Origin: Corinectria fuckeliana
Taxonomy: Eukaryota; Ascomycota; Sordariomycetes; Hypocreales; Nectriaceae
Direction: 5' to 3'
Assembly: GCA_019137255.1 (NCBI GenBank)
Contig: WPDH01000016.1
Span: forward strand, 62,001-126,000
Length of the DNA: 64,000 nt
The notes under the pieces are model-generated. The model searched no databases and was not told the DNA's origin. It saw nothing but the letters and a program-made list of their open reading frames with translations. Both the position numbers and the translations under genes were made by a program. Shown here one piece after another: positions 22,402-33,387 of this stretch; the first letter of the stretch is position 1, and each line of letters starts with the position of its first letter.

Positions 22402-23352
22402 AAGGGGATGGCGGATGGTCGAGCTGATTGAATGGTGAATGGAGGAGAAGAGTGCATGTTGTGGTGGGTTCATCTTCACGTCTTGTACAAGCCATTAGTC
22501 GTACAACCAAAAAGGAGGGCTGGCGTTTATGGGTCCTAGCTTAGATGCGCGTAATTCAATCCCGTTTTGCTAGACGCTCTTTCTGTATTGCCGTGAGTTG
22601 CATTCTAATCATAGACTACGGGCTTCATTTTCAGCCGTCTGCCTACTCACCCTCAAGGCACAGAGCACGTCAAGCTTTGTTTGAATTCGTCGATCCATTC
22701 ATCTATACCCAAAGGAATATGTAGAAGATTCTGAGTAGCGACTGGGGCGTTGTAGCCGCAGCCCACGCCAACCATATCCCGTGGAAGCATTCCGCTGCCT
22801 TGTCCATGTCCTCCCTCCCATCTGGACATCCATTCATCTGGACAATTTGCGCAGCAAGCCTGCGAGTAAACCACTTCCTCCGCTGTCCATGATCACCGTC
22901 ATCAATCATATCCAGATTCCATACTCCCCAAGAGCCGCAGCCCCTTGAGATCCACCCGCAACTATCTATATAAGAGGCGGGCACCGCCGCCGCCGCCGCC
23001 GCCTCACTCAGGGCCAGCCCGTCCCGGTGGGAGAGCACGCAGATAACAAATATCATCCAGGGCTTGGTGCTCCCCACTCACAGCGAGCAAGAATCAGAAG
23101 CGCAAAACCCCAAATTAAAATAGAAGAGAGAAAAACAGGTGAGAATGCCCCCCAAGTCCACACTTCATGCCCAGCCGATTGCGCCAATTAAAACCAGTGG
23201 TATCGAGAGGAAACGCCATGCGCTCATGACACGCTTTGCTGTGCAATGCATTCGCAACCCTTCAAGAACATTGTGAAACAAGCATATAGACTATGCTGGG
23301 AAATGCGCCGAGTTTGATGCTGTCACGGACCATCGTGTGATGGGTCCGCGTT
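22402..23352. other. Intergenic region downstream of EBP2 and samB, with a weak small-ORF candidate
   Basis: 951 bases between the convergent ebp2 and samB stop codons. The reverse strand holds an ATG-started frame of about 117 codons (22703-23056) with a Cys/Trp/Gly-rich block, SYIDSCGWISRGCGSWGVW. Its N-terminal hydrophobic stretch is short and interrupted by His-Arg-Asp, making a poor signal peptide. See the separate finding. Confidence 0.45.
22984..23003. repeat. (CCG)n trinucleotide repeat
   Basis: About 6.5 CCG units. On the reverse strand it would encode the poly-alanine of the weak small-ORF candidate. Confidence 0.85.
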
Positions 23353-25245
23353 CTACTGCGTCGCCGCTACACACCAGTGACGGTGGAAGGCCCAGGCGCT
23401 CTTCTGGCACTCCTTGCTGCAGTACTTGGTCCGACGACATCGACGGCACTTGGCGAACTGGCGTGTGTACTCTTCCCACTTGCCGCACTGGTAGTAAGCG
23501 CATTGTCTAATGCCACCTCGGGTGTCGTCCTTGCGGCAAAGGTTCCGCATGACGACACCTGCCCAGTATTGCATGTCGGTGCTGTGGTACCGCACCGTGA
23601 ACTTTTCTACCAGCGGGAAGAGGTTGAACTCGTTAGGCAGCAGGTACTCCTCATCATCGGCATCCTCGTCGTGCATCTCGGGGACATCCTCCTCGCCGTC
23701 GAGTACGGAGAGCTCCTTGCCAATCTTGAGTCTCGGGACAAGGTGGCTCTTCTGGAAGTAGGAACGAAGACCACAGTACTTGGAGACGTATGCCAAAAGT
23801 TGAAGAGACATGAGCACGTCCTCCTCGCGGGGCATCGCAGCCAGCATCTGGGGGTTTGGCACAAAGTGACGATCGAGGAGATATCGGGGGACGGTGGAGG
23901 TGGGCATGGGCGGCTGAGGAGGAGTGACCATGGCCGGACGGTTGGGGGACAATCCAATGGCAGGGACGGGAGTGGGGGTGTTGTTGGCGATACTGCCGTC
24001 CATCGGGGTGCGGTGGGTGATGTTGAAAGTACCGGCATCCTGGTGCGTCTCCGACACGGTTGGCGTGGTCAGATCGAGAGCTCCACCGGCAAGCATGGCG
24101 TCGCCATCCTCCATGGTGATATCTTGGATGTCAACGGCAGACTGGATGTCGCCAGTACCAGTCATCTCCGTCTCAGGTGACTCGTCGGACGGCATACTGT
24201 CTCCATTGATATCGTCCGTTTCCGCCGTCGAGTTTTGATGGCGGATCGACGGGCGTCGGCGGGATCGACCCGAAGGCCCAAGGGCCGAGGCCGGTCGGAC
24301 TGTGGGAGATCGCATCTGAGGGGGTGGGAGAGGCGTCGTGGGGGAAGTAGGCTGGGAAACCATGTCATTGGGCCCAAACGGAGCCATGGAGGCGAGGCGG
24401 TCTACATCACGAACGGGTCTGACAAAGCCCTCAACCGTCTCCGTTACGGGAACGGCAGTGGCAAGGGGCTGCATGGTCTGACGGGGCGTCGAGGTCGTGG
24501 CGTGACGGGAGTCGGCGGACCTCAGGCTCTGATGACGGGTTGGGGTGAATGAGCCAGGGCGGTCGGGAGTGGATAAGGGATATTGAGGAGTAGCGAGGAC
24601 AGCATCCAGGGGCTGCGCTTGAGGGGCGGCTGTGGATGGGCCGGCGTAGGTGGCCGAGACGTCGATGGATGGAGGAGGGCCGTGGCGGCGAAGTGACCTC
24701 TGGTCGGCAGTATCGACGCGGGATGCGGATCGGTGGCCGAAGGGAGTGGCGGCGGATGAGGACGAAGATGACTTGGAGCCTGATCGATGATCGTGGCTGC
24801 GGTGCCGATGGTGATGATCGTGAATCTGCTTCTGCTTGGCCTCCTCGGCCTTCTCACGGCACTTGTCGATGACTTTGATGTAGTTGTCAAGTATGGTGGC
24901 GATGACGGGAACCATATCAGCCTCAACGACACGGGTGCGGACGTTTTCCGTGCCTCGGACGCCGATATTGACAACGCACTGGAAGGCGAGGTTCCACTTC
25001 CACATACCCATCATGTCCTTGCTGCGACCCTGTTTGAGGATGCAGACGAGACGCTCGATGCCGCCATCGACGGTGAGGATATCGCGGATGCGGGCAGACG
25101 AGGTGGTGAGGTAAGCGAGATGATTGAGGGAGTTGATGAGAGGGAGGGTGGATGTGCAATCCAGGGCACGGCGGTCGTAGAGGGCAGTGGTGATGCCCAC
25201 CGACGCCTTATTGACGTTGGGGATGCTGAAGTTGACTTCCCTCAT
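23353..25245 (-). CDS. samB: MYND-type zinc finger protein SamB/MUB1
   Basis: A 630-residue single-exon protein. The N-terminal third is an armadillo-like conserved region, starting MREVNFSIPNVNKASVGIT and containing WNLAFQCVVNIGVRGTENV. A long disordered centre is rich in Ser, Pro and Thr, with a His cluster (HDHHHRHRSHDH) and several Pro-rich blocks. A second conserved block (MSLQLLAYVSKYCGLRSYF) precedes the C-terminal MYND finger, with the Cys/His ligands in CAYYQCGKWE, FAKCRRCRRTKYCSKECQ and HRHWC. Yeast Mub1 works with the Ubr2 ubiquitin ligase to degrade Rpn4; Aspergillus samB mutants have misplaced septa and defective conidiophores. The gene has an unusually long upstream region with no neighbouring gene for about 4 kb. 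Confidence 0.94.
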   Translation of the reverse strand: MREVNFSIPNVNKASVGITTALYDRRALDCTSTLPLINSLNHLAYLTTSSARIRDILTVDGGIERLVCILKQGRSKDMMGMWKWNLAFQCVVNIGVRGTENVRTRVVEADMVPVIATILDNYIKVIDKCREKAEEAKQKQIHDHHHRHRSHDHRSGSKSSSSSSAATPFGHRSASRVDTADQRSLRRHGPPPSIDVSATYAGPSTAAPQAQPLDAVLATPQYPLSTPDRPGSFTPTRHQSLRSADSRHATTSTPRQTMQPLATAVPVTETVEGFVRPVRDVDRLASMAPFGPNDMVSQPTSPTTPLPPPQMRSPTVRPASALGPSGRSRRRPSIRHQNSTAETDDINGDSMPSDESPETEMTGTGDIQSAVDIQDITMEDGDAMLAGGALDLTTPTVSETHQDAGTFNITHRTPMDGSIANNTPTPVPAIGLSPNRPAMVTPPQPPMPTSTVPRYLLDRHFVPNPQMLAAMPREEDVLMSLQLLAYVSKYCGLRSYFQKSHLVPRLKIGKELSVLDGEEDVPEMHDEDADDEEYLLPNEFNLFPLVEKFTVRYHSTDMQYWAGVVMRNLCRKDDTRGGIRQCAYYQCGKWEEYTRQFAKCRRCRRTKYCSKECQKSAWAFHRHWCVAATQ

Positions 25246-28200
25246 CTTTGCTGAACAGGGCGATGACCGGCCGAGAGAGCGTGAGGGAGGTGGAGGGATA
25301 AGAGATTATGAGGTGTTCGATGCAGACAACGGCTGCGAGGCGAGGGCTCGCGCGACGATGCAGGGCAGGCGTGCTCTGCTAGCCAGTGGCGTACAGGACG
25401 AGGTAAAATAGCGATGGGCGAGAGATCGGAGAAGGCTCTGGCAGCCCCGCGACGGGGATCGCTCAAGAGGAAGAAGTCGGGCAATTGAACGGGTCGTGAC
25501 GGAGTCGGGACGAGGCGAAGCGAGATGGACGACGGCTGACGGCGAGGAAAGAGGATGGAACGATGGTTAAATGAGAAACTGAGGTGATGGAGAGACGGCA
25601 AAACGGGAGACGCGAGACGGGAGGCGACGGTCGACAGCAGGCGTTGGTTGAGTCGAGGTCGAGTTTCGAATCAAGACGGCGGACGACGTTTGAGGACGAG
25701 GGTTGTGGGTGCGATGGAATAGAGAAGATGGGTGGGCGGATGGATGATCAGAGAGGAGGAGGAGTTGAAGAGGCTGGTTTGGGTTGGGATTGGTTTTGGC
25801 AGGGTCGGTACTACTTAGGGAGGCCGAATCGGGCACAGGGGCGGCGCCAGCGCAAAGCACAGGTGGTGTAGGCGGTTTTAGGCGGGAGGGGGGACGTGGG
25901 CGGCGGGCAGTCTCACTGTCGGTAGGTACCTCGGCGGGCGTGCTCAGGTGGGTAAGTACCGAGAGAGCCTACGGTAGTAGGACCCGACGGGGGCGTTCTA
26001 CTCGGGCTGTACGTAGGCGGCGGCGGCAGTGGACGCGTGGTGGAGAGACAAAGAACAAAGAGGTCTCCGACTACAGCTGGGGGTCGCTAGGTGTGTTGCA
26101 GGAGGCTAAGGAATGATGGAGGGAAATGTTGCTTGGCGAGTTAATCGAGTTGAGTGAGTCGATGCGAAAAAAACCAAGCGGGTGATTGATCCCCTGAACG
26201 ACGATGAAAGTGATAGGAGGGCAACACTCAAACGCGAGAGGAATGAGAAGAAACGCATTCTTGAATAATCCATACTATTGAATTATTGCTTGCTCGCGTG
26301 CTTTTTCTCCCCCCCACAGCATGGATGGACTGCCTGTTATGCCTACCCCTTGAACAAAAGAAATTCGAGAAGTCGGACCTGACAGCCCAGCCTGTGTCGT
26401 CAAGGGAACTGGACGGATGCGTACTGTCCCGCCAGTAGGTTCCATCATGGTGGTTTGCGGTGCTTCAGGCTCTCAACGGGCAGCAGGTACGGGTTACCGC
26501 GCCGCGCATGCCCGAGTGCGAGTTCAACCGGGCTAATAATCGAGTAGTACGTTTGCTGGACCTGGGCTGCGGCACATAAGCACCCTCGCTGGAGGACGGT
26601 TGGTACCACCCCAAGGAAGCAGGTACCCAGTGGGCTGTGTTTCAGGCACAGGCAAGCCCTGGGCTGGGCCGTCGAGGTCCGCCCTTCCATGTGCTGGGGA
26701 CTCTGGTTTGTAATGCGCAATGAGGGTTGGGTGACGAGCAAAACGGGTGGCATCAGATTAGAGGGAGCGCGCCCCAGGGAGCGCCCCAGGGAGCTGGAAA
26801 ACCAAAACGAGGTACCTTTGCGGGAGGACGGTCGGTACCCACGAACCGGCACCAGGTACCTCTTTTACCCGTCCGCAACCTAATTAAGTAAGTCTTCCGT
26901 TTTCGGGTGGTTCCAGCGGGTAACCCCATTTCTATCTCTCACTCACTCACACACACACCGACCGAAGATGAGAGGCTGGGGTTGAGAATCAAATCTAGGC
27001 GAGAGATAGAAAAGAGGCGCTACGCCTTCCTTTCTCTCTCTTCGTCTTCTTCTCCTTACTTATTAAAATTCTTAGGCAGACAGGGACAAGGAAGTCCCTA
27101 GCCTGAGGCGTAATCTGGAGAAAATTACCGAGGAATATGAACGGTCGGGGAGGTCCCGATGTACGGAGGGCAGAACGAGCCGATATCACAGGGGGCTACA
27201 ACGATACCTACCGACCCAACCACACAACCACTCTCACTCACTCACTCGCTCACTCGCTCACCGACCGACCTAGCTCGGCATTTCGCTTCCATTGTCTCCT
27301 CGTGATCCCCAACAGGCTTGTAAGTGGCGGTACATCAAATAGATCCATTAAACCATGCCTTGATTTTAATTCCCTGCGTGGCCACGGGCCGACCTGTTCG
27401 TGCCAGGTCGTACAACCTTTTCCACAGTTACTAGGGTTATCCCGGCTAAAGAACGGAGGAGAGACGGAAGGAAGAAGACACCAGGCCAAACCAAGGGTGT
27501 GAGCGTGTGCCCGCCTGCCTGCAAAGCCGGCAAGTCGGGTCTCAATTTTCCTCGGGGTAAGCGCGCTCCCTAATACTTCGTAGTTCTAGATGCATCAGAG
27601 GGTGGATGCCAATGATGGTCAGTGAGGGTCGGCCTGGACTCACACTGTAGCCGATCAGCCCCGCCACTGGACTTCCCAGTGCGGTCCCCACTGAACTAGG
27701 TACCCTCTCCACCTCTCAGCGCCAAGAACAGTAAGTTTGGGGCACATCTCGCACAGTGTGTAGTTCTTGGCACTGCCCTGTGCGGGTCGGCAAATTCGTG
27801 ACTTCCTTGGACGTATAACTTATTAGTCCAGTCTAGGTCGCGGCCGATTCGACTCGGATGGAAAGATGGCCAACGTGGACATAAGAAACAAATCCCTTGA
27901 GGTGCTTATACATGAAAAACACATTCAAAAGGTGATGCAACGCACCACACCATGAGTTACATCGGGTTCAGTACGGGAATACGGGAGAGTTCAGACGGAA
28001 CGTTATCTCGTATCGTGTCTCCCGTCAAGTGTTTAGATTATTCTCTTCGGCATACTACTACCGTATGTACGGAGAATTAATTCAATATTTGTACAAGAGA
28101 GAAAGAGAGAAGAGAATTAAAGCTTGCTGTTGAGAATTACATAAAACCGAAACGCAAACTGCAATCATCGGGAGGTTACACTGCGCATAACCTCAAACGC

Positions 28201-29319
28201 CGCGCATTGAATCAAGCCCACGCCTGGCACGAAACCCGGCACGACACAACACAACAATAGCCAAGGCTCCCAGGGTGGATGGTGCCGTGATCATGCAACT
28301 GAACGACGGCGCCCGTGCACACAGTTGTCTACTAGGTAGGTAGGTAGGTACGTAGTAATTATCTATCTGAGTAAGTAGGTACCTAGTATGAATTATAGGG
28401 CTGGCTGCTGAACGATGATTAAATACCACGAATCCCACTGAACAGTTCTACAGTCTCTGTCTAGTCTGTGTCTAGGTAGTTTCCTCTGCGTTATAGAACC
28501 ATGGCGAATTTGAACATGACAGCAGTGATGGATTAGGTGCCATTCATCCTCCATTCTCGCCACCTCACAAGGAGCACCTGTGACGTGACGTCGGGAATGC
28601 CCGAACATCGAGTCCGCATCCACCAATATCCACTTCTATGTATCTATGTAGATGGCCTTCCCAGGCGTACATTCATAGTCTACATGGTAGATCGCAGCTC
28701 TGTGGTCACGCCTCTCCGCCACCGATCATCGGCCACACCGCGTTGGCTCGAGTCATCTCCAGCACTAGGCTCTGGAGGCAGACGTTGGTAAAACATTGCC
28801 AAAGGTCGAGACTTGCCAGGCCCCGATGCGAATGCAAACGGGAGCGCTTCCCTTTTTCTTCCATGGCGATGGGCTTCTTTCATGACTGCTTGGACTTTAA
28901 GTAGCTTGATCTGATTCAGGTGTGTTGGCCGCAGCCGCCGCCTTCGCCGCGGCGCTTAGAATTCCATCGCCATCCCGTTGCACTCCAACCAGCAGCCAAC
29001 GACTCAACACTAATCAATAGGTGAACGGGGACGCTTGTTTCGAATGTGTTCTGTGCCATGCCGCCGAATATTAGACGGATTCCGCCGTAGACAGAGCTGT
29101 GCCCTGAGGTGCTAGCGTTAGTCCTAATGGCGCCTTGCACAGGGCGATTTGAAAAATCTAGACATGTAGTTGTTTGTCTACCGTGGGCTGGATAGCGACG
29201 GAATGAGAAGGGGGAGCACGAGGAGCAGGCCGGTAGTAGAGAGACTGCGGCATCAAGAAAGTATTGACGTTTTCTTGTCCTGCAACTCTGCGCCTGTACC
29301 TCTCACCACAGTGTATTTC
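25246..29319. other. 4-kb gene-free region upstream of samB
   Basis: No frame with recognisable domains and no tRNA B-box or 5S-like sequence was seen. The first 600 bases are probably the samB 5' leader (purine-rich on +). Microsatellites and repeated GGTACC motifs occur: five between 26602 and 26860, others at 25925, 27699 and 28379. A CTCA/CTCG repeat lies at about 27232-27260 and a GTAG repeat at about 28335-28350. Short frames are low complexity. A noncoding transcript or a diverged gene cannot be excluded. Confidence 0.55.
27232..27260. repeat. CTCA/CTCG tetranucleotide repeat
   Basis: CTCACTCACTCACTCGCTCACTCGCTCA-type run within the gene-free region. Confidence 0.8.
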
Positions 29320-30357
29320 TCAGTCGCCGCTAATCTTGGCATGTCGAAAGTACTTCATCCCAACCCACGCCGTCAACACCCAGACCCAAGCCATGATGCC
29401 CGTTAGGATTATCAGCGCCGGGTAGTATCCTACAATCGGTAGCGTAGGGTCGTCTTCCAGCTCCGGCGGTGCGTACGGCGTCTTGCCTACGTCCCAAGCC
29501 CAGCTCCAGACGTCGAAGCAGGAGCCCATCCCGATGACGAAGACAAACCACGTCACGCACAGCACCACCCATCCCCACCACTCCGTGTCTGAATAGTCCC
29601 ATTCGGCTTCGTGCACCGGCAGTGTGCTGGTGGACAGCCCGCTATAGGATAGTGGTGATTTCGCCCTGTGGATGGATCTCCGCCTCTGTGTTGTGTCGGC
29701 GCCCAGGCCTCCAAAGTATGAATCTGGCCCAGGAGCCATGGCTAGGCCCTGCCGTAAGGCGGCCGCGCCTCTGGGGATTTGGAGCATGTCCTCTTCGTCT
29801 GTAGATGTGTATGGGCCGCGAGCGTCTTGGTCCGGTTGCGACGTTGCGCCATTCGGTAAGATGGGCTCGACGATGCTGCTTGTTGTGGTGGGAAATGCGC
29901 CAGTCGTGGGATGCGGCGTGGGTGCCGGGGCTTTATTAAAGTCGATGGGACCGAGCTGCTCTGGACTCTCGGTCTGGGTGGTCGTTGGATCGAGACTAAA
30001 GGCAGCAGCGTGCGAGGTGTCGATGGTCAACGATCTGCTCTCCTTCTTCTCGCGCTGAGCCCCACGGCCAAGCAGCGCGACCTTCCTAAGGGAGCCTCTG
30101 CGGCGGCGGGTCTTTATTTGCTGCTGGATGATGTTGGAAGATGCGCGGGGAGTCGACCGGGAGGTGGCGGGCGTGGAGTCGTTGGCGTCGCGGTCCCGGT
30201 CACGGTCTCGATCTGACTTGGGCTTGGAATCCAGGGAGGACTTCATGAAGGGGAGGCGAGACAGGAGACTGGAGCCAGAAGGTACCCTTCGGTGCGAGGA
30301 AGACGGCGTTGGCGAGGTCGGAGGGCTGTCGTGCTGGACTCGGCCGGTGCCCTCCAT
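29320..30357 (-). CDS. Conserved fungal two-TM membrane protein of unknown function
   Basis: A 345-residue single-exon protein that I do not recognise by family. The first 240 residues look disordered: Ser/Pro/Thr-rich, with an Arg-Asp repeat (SDRDRDRDRDAND) and a basic patch KTRRRRGSLRKV. The C-terminal 100 residues hold two hydrophobic helices: WWGWVVLCVTWFVFVIGMG and ALIILTGIMAWVWVLTAWVG. They are joined by a Trp/Pro-rich loop containing WSWAWDVG and YAPPELEDDPTLPIVGYYP. The loop's regularity (DDPTLPIVGYYP) suggests strong constraint. The tail is short and basic. It diverges from the zinc-transporter gene. An ER or plasma membrane location is inference only. Confidence 0.8.
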   Translation of the reverse strand: MEGTGRVQHDSPPTSPTPSSSHRRVPSGSSLLSRLPFMKSSLDSKPKSDRDRDRDRDANDSTPATSRSTPRASSNIIQQQIKTRRRRGSLRKVALLGRGAQREKKESRSLTIDTSHAAAFSLDPTTTQTESPEQLGPIDFNKAPAPTPHPTTGAFPTTTSSIVEPILPNGATSQPDQDARGPYTSTDEEDMLQIPRGAAALRQGLAMAPGPDSYFGGLGADTTQRRRSIHRAKSPLSYSGLSTSTLPVHEAEWDYSDTEWWGWVVLCVTWFVFVIGMGSCFDVWSWAWDVGKTPYAPPELEDDPTLPIVGYYPALIILTGIMAWVWVLTAWVGMKYFRHAKISGD

Positions 30358-31421
30358 GGTCGCGGAGAGCTCGCGGACCTTGGGTGCCGGCGCAAGGTGG
30401 TGCGTAGGAAGGATTGCGAGGTCTGAACAGGTTCGATCGATGTGGTGGGCGAAAGTTGCAATCTAGCATTGTGGTCTGGAGCAGGGTTGCCGGGGCATGA
30501 TACTGGCTGTATACTGATTGTTTGTCTAAGAGCGTCTGGCGGTGAGTCGTGGAGGTAAAGCTGCATGACAATTCTGAATAATTCCTGTCGATGAGGCCAG
30601 ATGCCACTTCGTATATTGGGTGGTGTACATACTATGTATGTATGGACGTCATTCGGTTAAGTGACTCCAGCCGTCTGCCAAATTGATGATGGGATTGAGA
30701 TGAAGCTGATTTGTCCCGCGGCGCTACCGCCCCAGGATTTAGACCAATGGGGCAGATACAGTAGTAGATAGATAGCTGGAGGGGGCCCAATAAACGCATT
30801 AAGCTCTTTTAGTTAGTGGTCCAAGGGTCAGTTGCAGTAGATGAAGGCTATATATCACGTGCTTCTACTAGCTTTAGCTCTTCATTTCCTTCGTAAGTAT
30901 TCCCTTCTCGATCATGATTTCGCTTTTAATAATGATAGAAACTATAAGACTATTAGATAGACTGTTAGACTGTTAGGGCGTTAGCATATCAGGGCAGCTA
31001 GCAATAGAAACAATGAATAGCATGATAGAGAAGAACGGGCCTACAGCCGAACAGCACAACTTGAATTCGTAGGAAATGCCTTGGAGAGGGCTCGCTTGCA
31101 GAACCTAGGTACCTCCGTACTTACCTACCTACCTATGGAAGTACTCAGTAGGTAAATAATAAACCTCAAACTGGACGTCACCTCAACGCTATCTAATCTA
31201 CACCTTCCGCCTTCGTCAAGGTCGCCGCCCGTCGACTGTCGCCAACCCAGCGCGAAAGCTGCCTCCATCTATCTACCTATTTTCTCCTTTGCTGGAAGAG
31301 AAGAAGTGAGACATTTCAAAGTCGATGCCCAGCTACTGCTCCTCTCTAGCCTCGTCCGGCCATCCTGTCCAGGGATACTAGACCTAGATAACACGGCGCT
31401 TCCCCTTTTCGGTAGCCGCAT
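30358..31421. other. Divergent promoter region with AT-rich tract and CACGTG box
   Basis: About 1.06 kb. An AT-rich stretch with repeated TTAGA/ATAGA words lies at about 30880-31030. CACGTG, a bHLH-type box, is at 30856-30861. TACCTA repeats are at 31119-31135. No gene seen. Confidence 0.5.
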
Positions 31422-32913
31422 ATGGAGTCAGCCCATCCAGGTCGTCGCCAGCTTCAGATCCCGATCTCCACCCCGCCGAGAGTTGTCGTCGACCTCTGCG
31501 ATCACGATCACGATCGAGATCAATACCGAGATCACGACCGGGACCAAGACGTGGGCAACGACAACGGCTACGACGACAATCGCGATCAATACTCTCCCAC
31601 GCCCACCGCCGTCCCTACCATCATTGCCATGGGCGCCGACGGCCCTGACGCCGGTGATGTCGCCGCCTTGAGCCCGACCACTCCAAATCCCTTCAACTTC
31701 AAGACCCAGGTCATATCGACAGGCCCCGTCAAGTCGGTACGCTCTCCTCTCCCGTCTCTGAGCTGCTCGTCGCGTCCTCCTTGCTAACGCCTTCCCTCTC
31801 CCTGACCAGAATATCGGCCAGCGTCGCGGCCACAGATACAAGCACAGCAGCATTTCCAGCCAGCATCAGATCTTCCAGGAACCTCCGCCGAGACCGCCGC
31901 CCGTCTTGCCTGCCTCCCTCCCGATCCCCACCGTCAACGAAGCTTGGAAGAGCATGACCAAGGACCAGCGCATCCACCTGTACTGGAGTCTTTGCCATCT
32001 TGCCGTCGCCACGTACGTCTTCTTCCGCTCCGACGGCTCCCTAGCTACCACGGCCCTGTCGCACCTAGTCTTCTTCGATGCCGGGAGCGCCGCCGTGTGC
32101 GTCGTCGTCGATGTCCTCGGCAACTTCGATGTCTGGCGCCGCAGCAGCATCCGCCATCCCTTTGGCCTCGAGAGGGCCGAGGTGCTCGCTGGTTTTGCCA
32201 TGTCCATCTTCCTCCTCTTTGGCGGCTTCGACCTCGTCTCCCACACCCTGAAGCACTTCCTCGAGTCCCTCGGCAACCACGAGGCCCATCATAGCCACGA
32301 AAACGGCGAAGGCCCCGACACCTCCATTGACCTCGTCTGCGCCGCCGCCATCATCAGTACCCTCGTCTCGGCCTACGGCCTCCGCAACCACGCTCGCATC
32401 GCCCGCCTCATGAAGGTCTCATACCTTGCCTCTTTACCCAGCGTCCTCTCCAACCCTTTTCACTTCCTCACCCTTTCCTTTTCTGCCCTCATCACCCTGC
32501 TGCCCCTGCTCTCTATTGCCCTCTATACTTGGCTCGACCGCCTCATCTGCGCCGTCATCGCCTTCGCCATGTTCAGCCTTGGTATGCGCTTGGCTGTCGC
32601 CCAGGGCCTTATGCTTCTCATGTCCTACGGCGGCAGCGATGGCAATCTCGGCGTTTCCGCTATCCTGCACGAAATCGAGTCCGAGCCCAGCATCGTCTCA
32701 ATCGACGATGCCCAGTTCTGGCAGGTTCACTACGGCCTCTGCATGGCCAACCTCAAGCTCAGCGTCGTCAAGGGCTACGATGAAATGTCCCTTAGCAAAT
32801 TGCGCAGTCGCGTCACGGCCTTGATTCAAAACCGCTTGGGCGGAGGCTACGGCCACGGCGGCAACACGCGATGGGAAGTGACGCTACAGATGACCACGGA
32901 TATGAGAAGCTAA
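31422..32913 (+). CDS. zrg17: Cation diffusion facilitator, Zrg17-type zinc transporter
   Basis: Member of the CDF family that in yeasts pairs with Msc2/Cis4 to import zinc into the ER/Golgi. Exons 31422-31736 and 31810-32913 (intron 73 nt, phase 0) give 472 residues. A His/Asp/Arg-rich N-terminus (DLCDHDHDRDQYRDHDRDQD) is followed by the conserved cytosolic block FNFKTQVISTGPVKSNIGQ, RRGHRYKHSSIS, then EPPPRPP. Membrane helices include LYWSLCHLAVATYVFF, SHLVFFDAGSAAVCVVVDVL and AEVLAGFAMSIFLLFGGFDL, plus the HPFGLER loop typical of CDF proteins. A short His loop, NHEAHHSHENG, could bind metal. Zrg17-type proteins lack part of the canonical HxxxD zinc site and need a partner. The start at 31422 is the longest in frame; ATG 31629 is an alternative that would remove the His/Asp repeat. 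Confidence 0.88.
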
Positions 32914-33387
32914 ACGATAAAAAAGATGCCGTTGTTCTATCCTAATACTTGATATCTGCGTAGTGTTATGCCGTGGTGAGATTTGATATGAGATCACAGG
33001 GGATGGGTTTCTTAGGTGTTCAATGGCCATTCATAGAATGCATGCATGAATTAAAAGAACCAATTCAAGTAACTGCTTTGCCGTGAAGTCCATTCTGGAT
33101 CCAGCATGAATCCAACCACAAACAATTGAGTTGAGGAGGTATCCTTACATGCACGATAAACATCATTCGCCAAGCAGCGCAGCCGCTGGTTCCCCTGGTA
33201 CTCGAAGTAGCTTCGAGATCATGGGCAACATGAGGGCAAAGGCCGAAGACGAAGGGGATGAACAGGACCATCCCAGCGCCCGTCAGGGGGGAAATGGCCC
33301 CCTGTACAAATCTAATCCCACAGAGAAACGACTCCCGTAACTCCCAATGCATCATATCTCGTGGCGACTGGCGCGTGCCGGACCGCC
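32914..33387. other. Convergent spacer between the zinc transporter and MGM1
   Basis: 474 bases between convergent stop codons; 3' ends of both genes. Nothing else recognised. Confidence 0.6.

Noticed and set aside
23377..24180. 267-codon forward frame antisense to samB
   Set aside because: Shadow of the samB coding strand; no independent motif.
30885..31030. AT-rich tract as a possible RIP-mutated transposon relic
   Set aside because: Too short, with no terminal repeats or relic frame; ordinary AT-rich promoter DNA is more likely.
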